NCBI RefSeq assembly: GCF_029542205.1
Contig: NZ_CP113783.1
Span: forward strand, 4,165,372-4,229,371
DNA: 64,000 nucleotides
From: Pseudoxanthomonas sp. SE1
Lineage (GTDB): Bacteria > Pseudomonadota > Gammaproteobacteria > Xanthomonadales > Xanthomonadaceae
Reading direction: 5' to 3'
The position numbers were made by a program, and so were the translations under genes. A model generated the notes under the pieces. It was not told the origin of the DNA and did no database searches. It saw only the letters and a list, made by a program, of their open reading frames with translations. Of this stretch, positions 46,041-54,367 are shown in pieces (positions within the stretch are counted from its first letter, which is position 1; each line of letters starts with the position of its first letter).

Positions 46041-46573
46041 TTGTCCTGTTGAACAAGCCGTATGGGGTCCTGTCCCAGTTCACCGACCGCAGCGATCCGC
46101 CGCGGCGCACGCTGGCCGAGTTCGGCCTGCCACCGCGCGTGTACGCGGCGGGCCGGCTCGACTACGACAGCGAAGGCCTGTTGCTGCTCACCGATGACGG
46201 CACGCTGGCGAACCGGTTGACCGATCCGCGCCACAAGCAGCCGAAGACCTACTGGGTGCAGGTCGAAGGCGCGCCCACGGACGAACAGCTCGATGCGCTG
46301 CGCCGTGGCGTGGTGTTGAACGATGGGCCGACGCGGCCGGCACAGGTGGAAATGCTCCATCCGGCGCCGGCGCTGTGGGAACGCGATCCGCCGGTGCGCT
46401 TCCGCAAGACGGTGCCGGATGCGTGGCTGTCGGTGACGATCACGGAGGGACGCAATCGCCAGGTAAGACGGATGACGGCGGCCGTCGGCCTGCCGACCTT
46501 GCGGCTGGTGCGCGTCGCCATCGGCGACACGCACCTGGGAGATCTTGCGCCCGGTGTCTGGCGCCCGCTCTGA
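46037..46573 (+). CDS. rluE: 23S rRNA pseudouridine synthase RluE-like
   Basis: The 178-residue protein carries the RsuA-family core without an S4 domain: NKPYGVLSQFTD, then AGRLDYDSEGLLLLTDDG with catalytic Asp42, HKQPKTYWVQVEG and EGRNRQVRRMTAAVGLPTLRLVRVAIG. RluE isomerises U2457 of 23S rRNA. The GTG start at 46037 has AGGGG about 7 bases upstream and overlaps the stop of a short upstream frame that looks like a second copy of the RluE start. Confidence 0.9.
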   Translation: MIVLLNKPYGVLSQFTDRSDPPRRTLAEFGLPPRVYAAGRLDYDSEGLLLLTDDGTLANRLTDPRHKQPKTYWVQVEGAPTDEQLDALRRGVVLNDGPTRPAQVEMLHPAPALWERDPPVRFRKTVPDAWLSVTITEGRNRQVRRMTAAVGLPTLRLVRVAIGDTHLGDLAPGVWRPL

Positions 46574-46591
46574 CGCAGGCGTAGCGCAACT

Positions 46592-46972
46592 TCAGCTCTC
46601 GGTGGAGCGGGTGGTGCTGCGCGGCTTGCGCGGCGTGCCCGTCTTGCGTGCGGTGGAAGTCTTCGCGGAGCCGTTGACCTTGCGTGCCTCCACGCGGCGC
46701 GACTTGCCTTCGATCGGACCGTTCGCCTGATCGCGCTTGCGCTTCCGATAGGCCACCAAGGCAAGCAGGCCCACGCCGATGCCGGTGGCGACGGCGACCG
46801 CCGGGTTGCGCCGCACGAAGTTCACCGCCACCCTGCCGCCGGTCTTCGCAACGCCGAGTGCGGCACCCGTCTGCAGCAACCTGTCTGCGCTCGGCACGGC
46901 GTGCTTGAGGCTGGTGCCGGCCTGGCTGGCCAGTTCCAGCGCGCGGTCGGTGATGGTGGTCAGCTTGCTCAT
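46592..46972 (-). CDS. Small membrane-anchored basic protein
   Basis: The 126-residue protein starts at an ATG with GGAAGG upstream; a longer frame to 47152 runs into the hrpB gene end. It has an amphipathic N-terminal half (ITDRALELASQAGTSLKHAV), a membrane helix near residues 63-84 (NPAVAVATGIGVGLLALVAYRKRKRD) and a Lys/Arg/Thr-rich tail. The layout recalls ElaB/YqjD-type ribosome-binding membrane proteins, but I cannot assign it to that family. Confidence 0.7.
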   Translation of the reverse strand: MSKLTTITDRALELASQAGTSLKHAVPSADRLLQTGAALGVAKTGGRVAVNFVRRNPAVAVATGIGVGLLALVAYRKRKRDQANGPIEGKSRRVEARKVNGSAKTSTARKTGTPRKPRSTTRSTES

Positions 46973-47068
46973 GGGGCCTTCCCTGAAAGAGGTGGGTAGG
47001 ACGCCAGTGTCCGTCCGGTGGTGTTTACGCGGTGTTAGTTCCGTCGCCCGGCACTGGCCGCCGGCTGA

Positions 47069-47097
47069 ACGTAGCGTGCGCCTGCCGCACGCTACGT
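47069..47097 (-). repeat. GTAG-ended hairpin overlapping the hrpB stop
   Basis: A perfect 12-bp stem (ACGTAGCGTGCG / CGCACGCTACGT) with a 5-base loop. The hrpB TAG stop lies in its right arm. There is no T-run, so it may be a single GTAG-type palindrome or an mRNA 3' end rather than a classical terminator. Confidence 0.65.
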
Positions 47098-49713
47098 GCC
47101 GCGCGGCTTCGCCCGATGGGTCGCCTGGGCGCTCCAGGGATCGTCGGGCCACGGATGCTTCGGATACCGCCCCTTCATCTCCTTCTTCACCTCGGCATAA
47201 GTCGAGTTCCAGAAGTTGCGCAGGTCGGACGTCACCTGCAGCGGCTTGCCGCCGGGCGACAGCAGATGCAACAGCACCGGAATGCGCCCATCGGCCACGC
47301 GCGGCGTGTCGGCCAGGCCGAACAGCTCCTGCAGCTTCACCGCCAGCACCGGGGGCTGGCCGTGCGCATATTCGATGCGGCGCTCCATGCCCGACGGCAC
47401 GGTGATGCGCGTTGGCGCCAGCTGGTCGACGCGCTGGCGCAGCGACCAGTCGAGGCCCGACTTGAGCGCGTTCGCCAGGTCGTCTTCACCTAGTGCCTCC
47501 AGTCGCGTCTTGCCTGCAAAGGCGGGCTTCAGCCACGCGTCGAGCGTCGCCATCAGCGCATCGTCCGACAGATCGGGCAGACCGAGGTCCGGCATCCACT
47601 CGCGCAGGCAGCGCACGCGTTCGCGCCACTGCTGCAGCGATTCGGGCCAGGACAAGGCGTCCAGGCCGAGGTCGCGCACGGCATCGGTCAGTGCGGTGGC
47701 GGCGAGCGCGGGATCCACGCGGCCAGCGGGCCGCGCGTCGAACACGATCTGGTCGAAGCGCGATTCGCGTTGCGCCGACAATGCGCGCCGCGATGCATCC
47801 CAGCGGACGGTGTCTTCGGTGACGAAGCGTTCGGCGAAGTCGCGCCGCAGGCGGCGTTCGTCCAGCGGCGCGGCGCGCTGCACGAGTGCATCGCGCGCTT
47901 CGTGCCGCAACTCGCTGACCACGATCCACGGCTCACCGACGAGCGCACTGTCGTCGAACAGCCGCGCGCTGCGGCCGTTCGCCAGCAGGTAGCGGCGCGC
48001 GTCCTGTGGATGCTGGAAGCCGATGCGGTCCGGGAACGCGTGCATCAGCACGTCGCCCAGGCGATGCGCTTCCACCGAGGATGGCGGCGCAGATGATTCA
48101 CGGACGCGGCGCCGCCATTGCTTCGCGGCGGCCTCGATCGCGGCGAGACCCGACCGGTTCGCATCCTGTGGCGCGCGGCCGCTGCGGAACGCCGCCAGCG
48201 CACGCCAACGCGCAGCCAGTGCGTCGCCGCCCATGCGCAGTGGGTCGCGCGCTTCGACCAGCGCAGCGAGGTCGCAGGCGAGTGCGCGGTCCTCGCCCTC
48301 TCCTGCCGACAGCAGCATTGCTGCGAGCCGCGGATGCGTGCCCAGCGCGAGCATGCGCTTGCCAAGCGGCGTGATCGCGTTCGTCGCCGTCAGTGCACCG
48401 AGGCGGCGCAACAGATCGCGCGCGGCGCTCATCGCACCGGGCGGCGGCGCATCCACGAAGCGCAGGTCGTCGCTGCCCCATGCCGCCAGTTCCAATGCCA
48501 GCGCGCCCAGTTCGACCAGCGCGATCTCCGGCCGCCGCTGCGGATCCAGCCGCTGCGACTGCGGCCAGAGACGGTAGGCCCATCCGTCCGCCACACGGCC
48601 CGCGCGGCCGGCGCGCTGATCGGCGGACGCCTGCGAGATGGTCGTCACTTCCAGGCGCGAGAAGCCGCTGTTCGGATCGTACGAAGGCTCGCGCGCCAGT
48701 CCGCTGTCGACCACCACGCGCACGCCGGGCAACGTCACCGACGACTCGGCGACGTTGGTCGCCAGCACCACGCGGCGGCGGCCCTGCGGATCCGGCTGCA
48801 GTGCTTCGGACTGTTTCTCCACCGGCAGTTCGCCGTGCAAGGCGAGGACGACGATGTCTTCTTTCCCTTCTCCCCGCGGGAGAAGGTGCCCGGAGAGCCT
48901 GCCCCGGACCTGATCCGGGGGCGGATGAGGGGCGAGCGCAGCCGGGTTGCCGACACCATTGCGTCCTTCGTTGCCCCTCTCCCCGACCCCTCTCCCGGCG
49001 GGAGAAGGGCTCAACATCGTCGCCACGCGCGCGATCTCGCGCTGTCCCGGCAGGAACACCAGCACGTCGCCGGGATGTGCCTGCACAGCCTGTTCGATGG
49101 CGCGGCGCGCCTGCACGTCGATGGCCTCGTCGCGGCGCGCGGGGAAGTGCGCGACCTGGACGGGGAAGCCGCGGCCTTCGCTGCTCAACCGCGGCGCGTC
49201 CAGGAACCGCGCCAGCTTCTCGCCGTCGAGCGTGGCGGACATGACGACGATGCGCAGGTCCTCGCGCAGCTGTGCCTGTACGTCCAGCGCCAGCGCCAGG
49301 CCGAGGTCGCCGGCCAGGTGTCGCTCGTGGAATTCGTCGAACAGGATCGCGCCGACGCTCTCCAGCATCGGGTCGTCCTGGATCATCCGGGTCAGGATGC
49401 CTTCGGTGACCACCTCGATCCGCGTGTTGGGCCCGACCTTGTTCTCGAAACGGATGCGGTAGCCGACCGTCTCGCCAACGGCTTCGCCGCGCTGCTTCGC
49501 CATGAACCCGGCCGCCGCGCGCGCCGCCACGCGGCGCGGTTCCAGCATCACGATCTTTCGGCCCTGCAGCCACGCCTCGTCCAGCAGCGCCAGCGGTACC
49601 TGCGTGGTCTTGCCAGCACCGGGCGGGGCTTCCAGCACCAGACGCGGATGGTCGGACAGGCTGCGGATGATGTCCGACAGCAGCGGGGTGATGGGGAAGG
49701 TGGGCGATGGCAT
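47092..49713 (-). CDS. hrpB: ATP-dependent helicase HrpB with a repeat-derived insert
   Basis: The 873-residue protein has Walker A APPGAGKTT (residues 29-37), the DEFH box (LFDEFHERHL), SATLDG (motif III) and QASADQRAGRAGR (motif VI), with the HrpB-specific C-terminal domain. DEAH-box HrpB helicases unwind RNA; the cellular role is poorly known. Residues 235-286 (SPSPAGRG... to EGKED) are encoded by a copy of the composite CCCTCACCCC repeat inserted in frame between motifs III and IV. The start is the ATG giving MPSPTFPITP; no good ribosome site is visible there. Confidence 0.9.
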   Translation of the reverse strand: MPSPTFPITPLLSDIIRSLSDHPRLVLEAPPGAGKTTQVPLALLDEAWLQGRKIVMLEPRRVAARAAAGFMAKQRGEAVGETVGYRIRFENKVGPNTRIEVVTEGILTRMIQDDPMLESVGAILFDEFHERHLAGDLGLALALDVQAQLREDLRIVVMSATLDGEKLARFLDAPRLSSEGRGFPVQVAHFPARRDEAIDVQARRAIEQAVQAHPGDVLVFLPGQREIARVATMLSPSPAGRGVGERGNEGRNGVGNPAALAPHPPPDQVRGRLSGHLLPRGEGKEDIVVLALHGELPVEKQSEALQPDPQGRRRVVLATNVAESSVTLPGVRVVVDSGLAREPSYDPNSGFSRLEVTTISQASADQRAGRAGRVADGWAYRLWPQSQRLDPQRRPEIALVELGALALELAAWGSDDLRFVDAPPPGAMSAARDLLRRLGALTATNAITPLGKRMLALGTHPRLAAMLLSAGEGEDRALACDLAALVEARDPLRMGGDALAARWRALAAFRSGRAPQDANRSGLAAIEAAAKQWRRRVRESSAPPSSVEAHRLGDVLMHAFPDRIGFQHPQDARRYLLANGRSARLFDDSALVGEPWIVVSELRHEARDALVQRAAPLDERRLRRDFAERFVTEDTVRWDASRRALSAQRESRFDQIVFDARPAGRVDPALAATALTDAVRDLGLDALSWPESLQQWRERVRCLREWMPDLGLPDLSDDALMATLDAWLKPAFAGKTRLEALGEDDLANALKSGLDWSLRQRVDQLAPTRITVPSGMERRIEYAHGQPPVLAVKLQELFGLADTPRVADGRIPVLLHLLSPGGKPLQVTSDLRNFWNSTYAEVKKEMKGRYPKHPWPDDPWSAQATHRAKPRGT
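48858..49011. repeat. Long composite palindromic repeat (CCCTCACCCC family), copy 3, inside hrpB
   Basis: It shares the hairpin CCTTCTCCCC / GGGAGAAGG, the block GGCGGATGAGGGGCGAGCGCAG and the closing CCCTCTCCC-type palindrome with the intergenic copy at 4112-4262. It adds an inner hairpin CCCCGGA / TCCGGGG. Its length keeps the hrpB frame open and adds 52 codons. Confidence 0.85.
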
Positions 49714-49746
49714 GCGGTGCAAGGATAAGGCTTGGACCCCATCCCT

Positions 49747-49820
49747 GTAGGAGCGCCCTCGGGCGCGATGCTCTTCGACAGAGGTCAACCCAAGAGCATC
49801 GCGCCCGAGGGCGCTCCTAC
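49747..49820. repeat. REP-type palindrome, GTAG class (29-bp arms), second copy
   Basis: The arms at 49747-49775 and 49792-49820 match those of the 888-958 element base for base; the loop is 16 bases and differs. It sits between the divergent hrpB and tatD genes. Confidence 0.88.
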
Positions 49821-49850
49821 AGGTGGGCAGGTGGACGGTAAAATGCGCGC

Positions 49851-50648
49851 ATGGACTTGATCGACATCGGCGCCAACCTCACCCACGAAAGCTTCGACCA
49901 CGACCGCAACGCGGTACTCCAGCGCGCGCGCGAAGCCGGCGTGGTGCAGCAGGTGGTCACCGGCGCCAGCCGCGAACATTCGCCGACGGCGCTGCGCTTG
50001 GCGCAGGCGCATCCGGGCGAGCTGTTCGCCACGGCGGGCGTGCACCCGCACCACGCCACCGAGTACACCGACGAATGCGATGCCGAGATGCGCGCGCTGC
50101 ATGCGCATCCGGAGGTCGTCGCCGTGGGCGAATGCGGCCTGGACTACTTCCGCGATTTCTCGCCGCGGCCGGCGCAGCGCCGGGCGTTCGAGCGCCAACT
50201 GCAGATCGCGGTGGACACCGGCAAGCCCCTGTTCCTCCACCAGCGCGACGCGCACGACGACTTCGTGGCGATGATGAAGAACTTCGACGGCAGGCTCGGG
50301 CCGGCCGTGGTGCACTGCTTCACCGGCACGAGGAAGGAACTGTTCGACTGCCTGGACCAGGACTGGCACATCGGCATCACCGGCTGGCTCTGCGACGAAC
50401 GCCGCGGCCTGCACCTGCGCGAGCTGGTGAAGAACATCCCGGCGAACCGGCTGATGATCGAGACCGACGCGCCCTACCTGCTGCCTCGCACGGTGAAGCC
50501 GCAGCCCTCGCACCGCCGCAACGAACCGATGTACCTGGCCCACATCGTCGCCGAACTGGCACGCGACCGCGGCGAGGAGATCGAGGTCACCGCCGCGGCG
50601 ACGACGGCGACGGCGCGCGCATTCTTCCGGTTGCCCGGCGCCGGCTGA
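49851..50648 (+). CDS. TatD-family deoxyribonuclease/hydrolase
   Basis: The 265-residue protein shows the TatD metal-site motifs: DIGANLTH at the N-terminus, VGECGLDYFRDFSP near residue 90, LFLHQRDAHDD near residue 126, VVHCFTG near residue 150 and ETDAPYLLPR near residue 203. TatD proteins are metal-dependent nucleases involved in DNA repair and RNA turnover. The usual HxH of the first strand reads NLTH, as in TatD proper rather than YcfH. The start is the only good ATG after the REP element. Confidence 0.9.
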   Translation: MDLIDIGANLTHESFDHDRNAVLQRAREAGVVQQVVTGASREHSPTALRLAQAHPGELFATAGVHPHHATEYTDECDAEMRALHAHPEVVAVGECGLDYFRDFSPRPAQRRAFERQLQIAVDTGKPLFLHQRDAHDDFVAMMKNFDGRLGPAVVHCFTGTRKELFDCLDQDWHIGITGWLCDERRGLHLRELVKNIPANRLMIETDAPYLLPRTVKPQPSHRRNEPMYLAHIVAELARDRGEEIEVTAAATTATARAFFRLPGAG

Positions 50649-50669
50649 GGGGTTTCCCCGGTCCCTGTT

Positions 50670-51599
50670 TCAGGCCCCGCGCTGCGCCTCGTACGCCTGC
50701 AGGTGCACCCACGCGGCCCGCAGATGGGGGGTGGCGATGGCGTGCGCCGTCGCGCGGTGGACCATGTCGCCGACGATATGCGCGGCTTCGACGCGTTGGC
50801 CTGCTTCCAGGTCGCGCAGCATCGAGGCCTTCATCGGTGAACCGGCCGTGGTCAGCGTCTCGCGTGCCGACGCCTGTGCTGCAGCGGGCACCGGCTGGCC
50901 CGAGGCCGCGGCGACCGCCAGGCATTCCCCATGCAGCGCCGCCATGAAGTCCGCGCCGCCCTCGCCCGCCACGATCGTGCCGATCGAAGCGCGCATCAGG
51001 CAGGTGCCGGCGGCGAGCGCGGTAAGGAAGCTGTACTTCGCCCACTGCGCCTGCGCGATGTCCGGTGCGTGCAGGTGATCGATGCTGGCCTGCGCGCATG
51101 CGGCGGCGAGCGCCTGCAGGCGCCCGTCGGGCGGCTGGCCTTCGCGTTCGCCGAACGTCATCGAGGCCGGCTTGCCCAGGTGCAGGATCTCGCCACCGGC
51201 ACCCAGCGTGGCACTGATGAAACAGAGGCCACCGAGGACGTTCGAGAAGCCGAAGCGCGCATCCAGGGCTTCGTAATGGCGCAGGCCGTTGAGCAGCGGC
51301 AGCACGCGGGCGCCCGCCTCGACCGCCGGCGCGATGGCATCCATCGCACTGTCCAGGTCGTAGGCCTTGCTGCTGAGCAGGATCAGGTCGAACGGTGCGA
51401 CGCCGGCCAGTTCGTCCGCCGTCAGCACCTGCACGGGGATATCGGCATCGCCCAGCGGGCTGCGGATACGCAGGCCCTGTTCGCGCAGCAGCGCCGCGCG
51501 TGCGGGACGGACGAGGAAGGTTGCGTCGATGCCGGCCTGCGCCAACCGGCCGCCGAAGTAGCCACCGGTGCCGCCGGCTCCGAGAACGAGTACGCGCAT
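50670..51599 (-). CDS. panE: 2-dehydropantoate 2-reductase
   Basis: The 309-residue protein has an N-terminal NADP-binding motif (VLGAGGTGGYFGGRL), LLSSKAYDLDSAM and VLPLLNGLRHYEAL, and the C-terminal catalytic domain with AQAQWAKYSFLTALAAGTCL (family lysine). It reduces ketopantoate to pantoate in pantothenate synthesis. Its ATG overlaps the stop of the ABC permease gene by one base (TGATG), with GAGGAG upstream. Several family members act on other 2-oxoacids, so the substrate is likely but not proven. Confidence 0.85.
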   Translation of the reverse strand: MRVLVLGAGGTGGYFGGRLAQAGIDATFLVRPARAALLREQGLRIRSPLGDADIPVQVLTADELAGVAPFDLILLSSKAYDLDSAMDAIAPAVEAGARVLPLLNGLRHYEALDARFGFSNVLGGLCFISATLGAGGEILHLGKPASMTFGEREGQPPDGRLQALAAACAQASIDHLHAPDIAQAQWAKYSFLTALAAGTCLMRASIGTIVAGEGGADFMAALHGECLAVAAASGQPVPAAAQASARETLTTAGSPMKASMLRDLEAGQRVEAAHIVGDMVHRATAHAIATPHLRAAWVHLQAYEAQRGA

Positions 51600-52408
51600 C
51601 AGCTCCTCAGCCCCACGCCCTTCTTCAACAGCCACAGGCCCAGCGATGCCAGCGCGACGACGAACCCGATCATCAGCGCATACGCCACCCACAGCGGCAC
51701 GTCGCTGGTGCCTAGCAGGCCGTAGCGGAACGCGTTGACCATGTAGAAGATCGGGTTGGCATGGGTGAGCGCTTCGGCCCACGGTGGCAGCAGGGTCACC
51801 GAATAGAACACGCCGCCCAGGTAGGTGAGCGGGGTGAGGATGAAGGTCGGCACGATGGCGATGTCGTCGAACTTCTTTGCGTACGCCGCGTTGACGAAAC
51901 CGGCCAGCGAGAAGATCGTCGCACCCAGCAGCACCGTGGTGATGGTGACGAAAGGATGTGGCACGCGGACCTTGGTGAAGAACATCGCGATGACCAGCAC
52001 GATGGCGCCCACCATCAGGCCGCGCAGCACCGCGCCGGCCACGTAGCCCAGCAGGATCACCCAGTTCGGCATCGGGCTGACCAGCAGCTCCTCCACATGG
52101 CGGCCGAACTTGGCGCCGAAGAAACTGGAGCTGATGTTGCCGTAGCTGTTCTGGATGATGCTCATCATCACCAGGCCCGGCACGATGAACTCCATGTAGC
52201 TGTAGCCACCCATGCGGCCGATCTGCGAGCCGATCAGGCCGCCGAAGATCAGGAAGTACAGCGTCATGGTGATGGCCGGCGGCACCAGGGTCTGGCCCCA
52301 GATGCGCAGGATGCGGTTCACTTCGCGGCGCACGATGGTGCCCAGTGCGACCAGGTTCTTCTGCAGCGGCGTGGTCATGGCGGTCTCCCGCGGATCGACG
52401 GCGCTCAT
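51599..52408 (-). CDS. ABC-2 type transporter permease (YadH-like)
   Basis: The 269-residue protein has about six membrane helices and the ABC-2 signature (GRHVEELLVSPMPNWVILLGYVAGAVLRGL). It forms an exporter with the overlapping ATPase gene; the pair resembles YadGH, whose substrate is unknown. The ATG at 52408 overlaps the ATPase stop by four bases. An internal ATG at 52378 with GGAG upstream would give a protein ten residues shorter and is also possible. Confidence 0.87.
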   Translation of the reverse strand: MSAVDPRETAMTTPLQKNLVALGTIVRREVNRILRIWGQTLVPPAITMTLYFLIFGGLIGSQIGRMGGYSYMEFIVPGLVMMSIIQNSYGNISSSFFGAKFGRHVEELLVSPMPNWVILLGYVAGAVLRGLMVGAIVLVIAMFFTKVRVPHPFVTITTVLLGATIFSLAGFVNAAYAKKFDDIAIVPTFILTPLTYLGGVFYSVTLLPPWAEALTHANPIFYMVNAFRYGLLGTSDVPLWVAYALMIGFVVALASLGLWLLKKGVGLRS

Positions 52409-53376
52409 GCGGCCTGCTCCCGCTTGGCGGCGGCTTCGTCGCCGGTCAGGCGCACGAACAACTCCTCCAGCCGGTTGCTCTTCGTGCGCATGGAACGCAC
52501 GCGGATGCCTGCATCGCCCAGGGCCGTGAAGACGCGGTTGAGGTCCATCGCGCGCGGCATGTCCAGGTCCAGTGTATGGCTGTCGGTGGCGGACAGCGTG
52601 GTGCCTTCGATCACCGGCAACTGCGCCGGCAGCTCGCCGTCGATATCGAACAGGAAGCCCTCCACGTCCAGCTTGGCCAGCAACGCGCGCATCGGCCCCT
52701 GCTCGACGATGACGCCACGGTCGATGATGGCCAGGTTGCGGCAGAGGCTCTCGGCCTCTTCCAGGTAATGCGTGGTCAGGATGATCGTGGTGCCGGCCTC
52801 GTTGATGTCCTTCAGCGTCTTCCACATGCCGCGGCGGATCTCGATGTCCACGCCGGCGGTGGGCTCGTCCAGGATCAGCAGGCGGGGCCGCGTCATCATG
52901 GCGCGGGCGATCATCAGCCGGCGCTTCATGCCGCCCGACAGGGTGCGGCTCATGACGTTGGCCTTTTCCCACAACTGCGCGCGCTTGAGTTCCTCTTCGG
53001 CCCGCACCAGCGCCTGGGCACGCGGGATGCCGTAGAACCCTGCGTAGTTCACGCAGATGTCCAGCGGCTTCTCGAACATGTTGAAGTTGATCTCCTGCGG
53101 CACCAGGCCCAGCAGGCGCATCGCGCCGTCGCGGTCCTGGTCCAGATCCACGCCGAACACGCTGACCTGCCCGCTGCTCTTGTTGACCAGCGAACTGACG
53201 ATGCCGATGAGGGTGGATTTGCCCGCGCCATTGGGACCAAGCAGCGCGAAGAAATCGCCGGGTTCGACCCTCAGCGACACGCCCTTGAGGGCTTGCACGC
53301 CCGTGTCGTAGACCTTGCGCAGGTCGGTGATGGCCAGCGCGGGAGCCGCCGCGGAAGCCGTTGTTGCAGACGCCAT
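52405..53376 (-). CDS. ABC transporter ATP-binding protein (YadG-like)
   Basis: The 323-residue protein contains Walker A (LGPNGAGKST), the signature LSGGMKRRL, Walker B (LLILDEPTAGVD) and the switch histidine (LTTHYLEEAE). A C-terminal extension carries another folded stretch, as in YadG. It powers the adjacent permease. A perfect TATAAT on its strand lies about 50 bases upstream. Confidence 0.92.
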   Translation of the reverse strand: MASATTASAAAPALAITDLRKVYDTGVQALKGVSLRVEPGDFFALLGPNGAGKSTLIGIVSSLVNKSSGQVSVFGVDLDQDRDGAMRLLGLVPQEINFNMFEKPLDICVNYAGFYGIPRAQALVRAEEELKRAQLWEKANVMSRTLSGGMKRRLMIARAMMTRPRLLILDEPTAGVDIEIRRGMWKTLKDINEAGTTIILTTHYLEEAESLCRNLAIIDRGVIVEQGPMRALLAKLDVEGFLFDIDGELPAQLPVIEGTTLSATDSHTLDLDMPRAMDLNRVFTALGDAGIRVRSMRTKSNRLEELFVRLTGDEAAAKREQAA

Positions 53377-53423
53377 GGGGTACCTTGTGGCGCCACGAAG
53401 GCGCCCGGGGGAAGCGAGCGCTT

Positions 53424-53429
53424 ATTATA
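53424..53429 (-). promoter_or_regulatory. Candidate -10 element of the ABC/panE operon
   Basis: TATAAT on the minus strand at 53429-53424, about 50 bases upstream of the ATPase gene start. The -35 region is GC-rich and matches poorly, so only the -10 is proposed. Confidence 0.5.
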
Positions 53430-53475
53430 GGCGTCCCGCCGGGGCCGCCCCGGGCCACACAGTGTTCCAGCCGCC

Positions 53476-54228
53476 TTGGCGATCGTGCATTTCCCCTTGA
53501 AGCTCGTCGGACGCCGCATGCTGGCGCCCAGCGTGGGCCACTACAGCTTCGTCCGCGATGACGGGCAGCCGCTGGATTTCATCCCCGGCCAGTTCATCCA
53601 GGTGCATTTCACCTACGCCGACGGCACCGCGACCAAGCGCAGCTATTCGCTGGCGACCATCCACGACCACGCAATGGGCCCGGGCGAAGCGGTGGAGATC
53701 GCGGTCAGTTATGTGCCCGGGGGTGCCGCGACCGCCTTGTTCGAAGGCCTGCCGGAAGGCGGTCACGTGGATGCGAGCGGGCCTTTCGGCCGCTTCTGCC
53801 TGATGCCGGGCGACCGCAATGCGCGCTACCTGCTCATCGCCACCGGCACCGGCGTGACGCCGTATCGCTCGATGTTGCCCCAGCTGGAAGCACTCATGGC
53901 CGAACGCGGCGTGGAGGTCGTGCTGCTGCAGGGCGCCCGCACGCCAGCCGAGTTGCTGTACGGCGACGAGTTCCGCGCCTTCGCCGACACGCATCCCGGC
54001 TTCCGCTTCGTGTCCTGCCTGTCGCGTGAGCTGCCCACCGACCCGCACCCCGATGTGCGCCAGGGCTATGTGCAGCAGCACCTGGCCGAGTTCGCGCCGG
54101 ATGCGGCGCGTGACATCGCCTATCTGTGCGGCAACCCCGACATGGTCGATGCCTGCTTCGAGGCGCTGAAGGGACACGGCCTGCCGATTCCCCAGATTCG
54201 CCGGGAAAAATATGTCTCGAGCAAGTAG
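53476..54228 (+). CDS. FAD-dependent ferredoxin-NADP reductase-like oxidoreductase
   Basis: The 250-residue protein has the FAD-binding RSYSLATIHDH motif (RxYS), GPFGRFCL and the NAD(P)-binding LLIATGTGVTPYRSML, then YLCGNPDMVDACFEAL near the C-terminus. It is a single-module flavin reductase similar to Fpr or the reductase part of oxygenases. The start is TTG at 53476 or GTG at 53485; no strong ribosome site separates the choices. Electron partners are not encoded nearby. Confidence 0.82.
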   Translation: MAIVHFPLKLVGRRMLAPSVGHYSFVRDDGQPLDFIPGQFIQVHFTYADGTATKRSYSLATIHDHAMGPGEAVEIAVSYVPGGAATALFEGLPEGGHVDASGPFGRFCLMPGDRNARYLLIATGTGVTPYRSMLPQLEALMAERGVEVVLLQGARTPAELLYGDEFRAFADTHPGFRFVSCLSRELPTDPHPDVRQGYVQQHLAEFAPDAARDIAYLCGNPDMVDACFEALKGHGLPIPQIRREKYVSSK

Positions 54229-54367
54229 GGCCGCCTGCACGGCCCGATAGGGCCTGTCCGACCGCTCGGCACGCACGACGCGTGCGCGACGGGTGCAATC
54301 CGTTGGTCACATCCGTCCCGCCGTATCGTCATGGCATGCTGGGACCCGCCTCCAACGGAACTGATAC

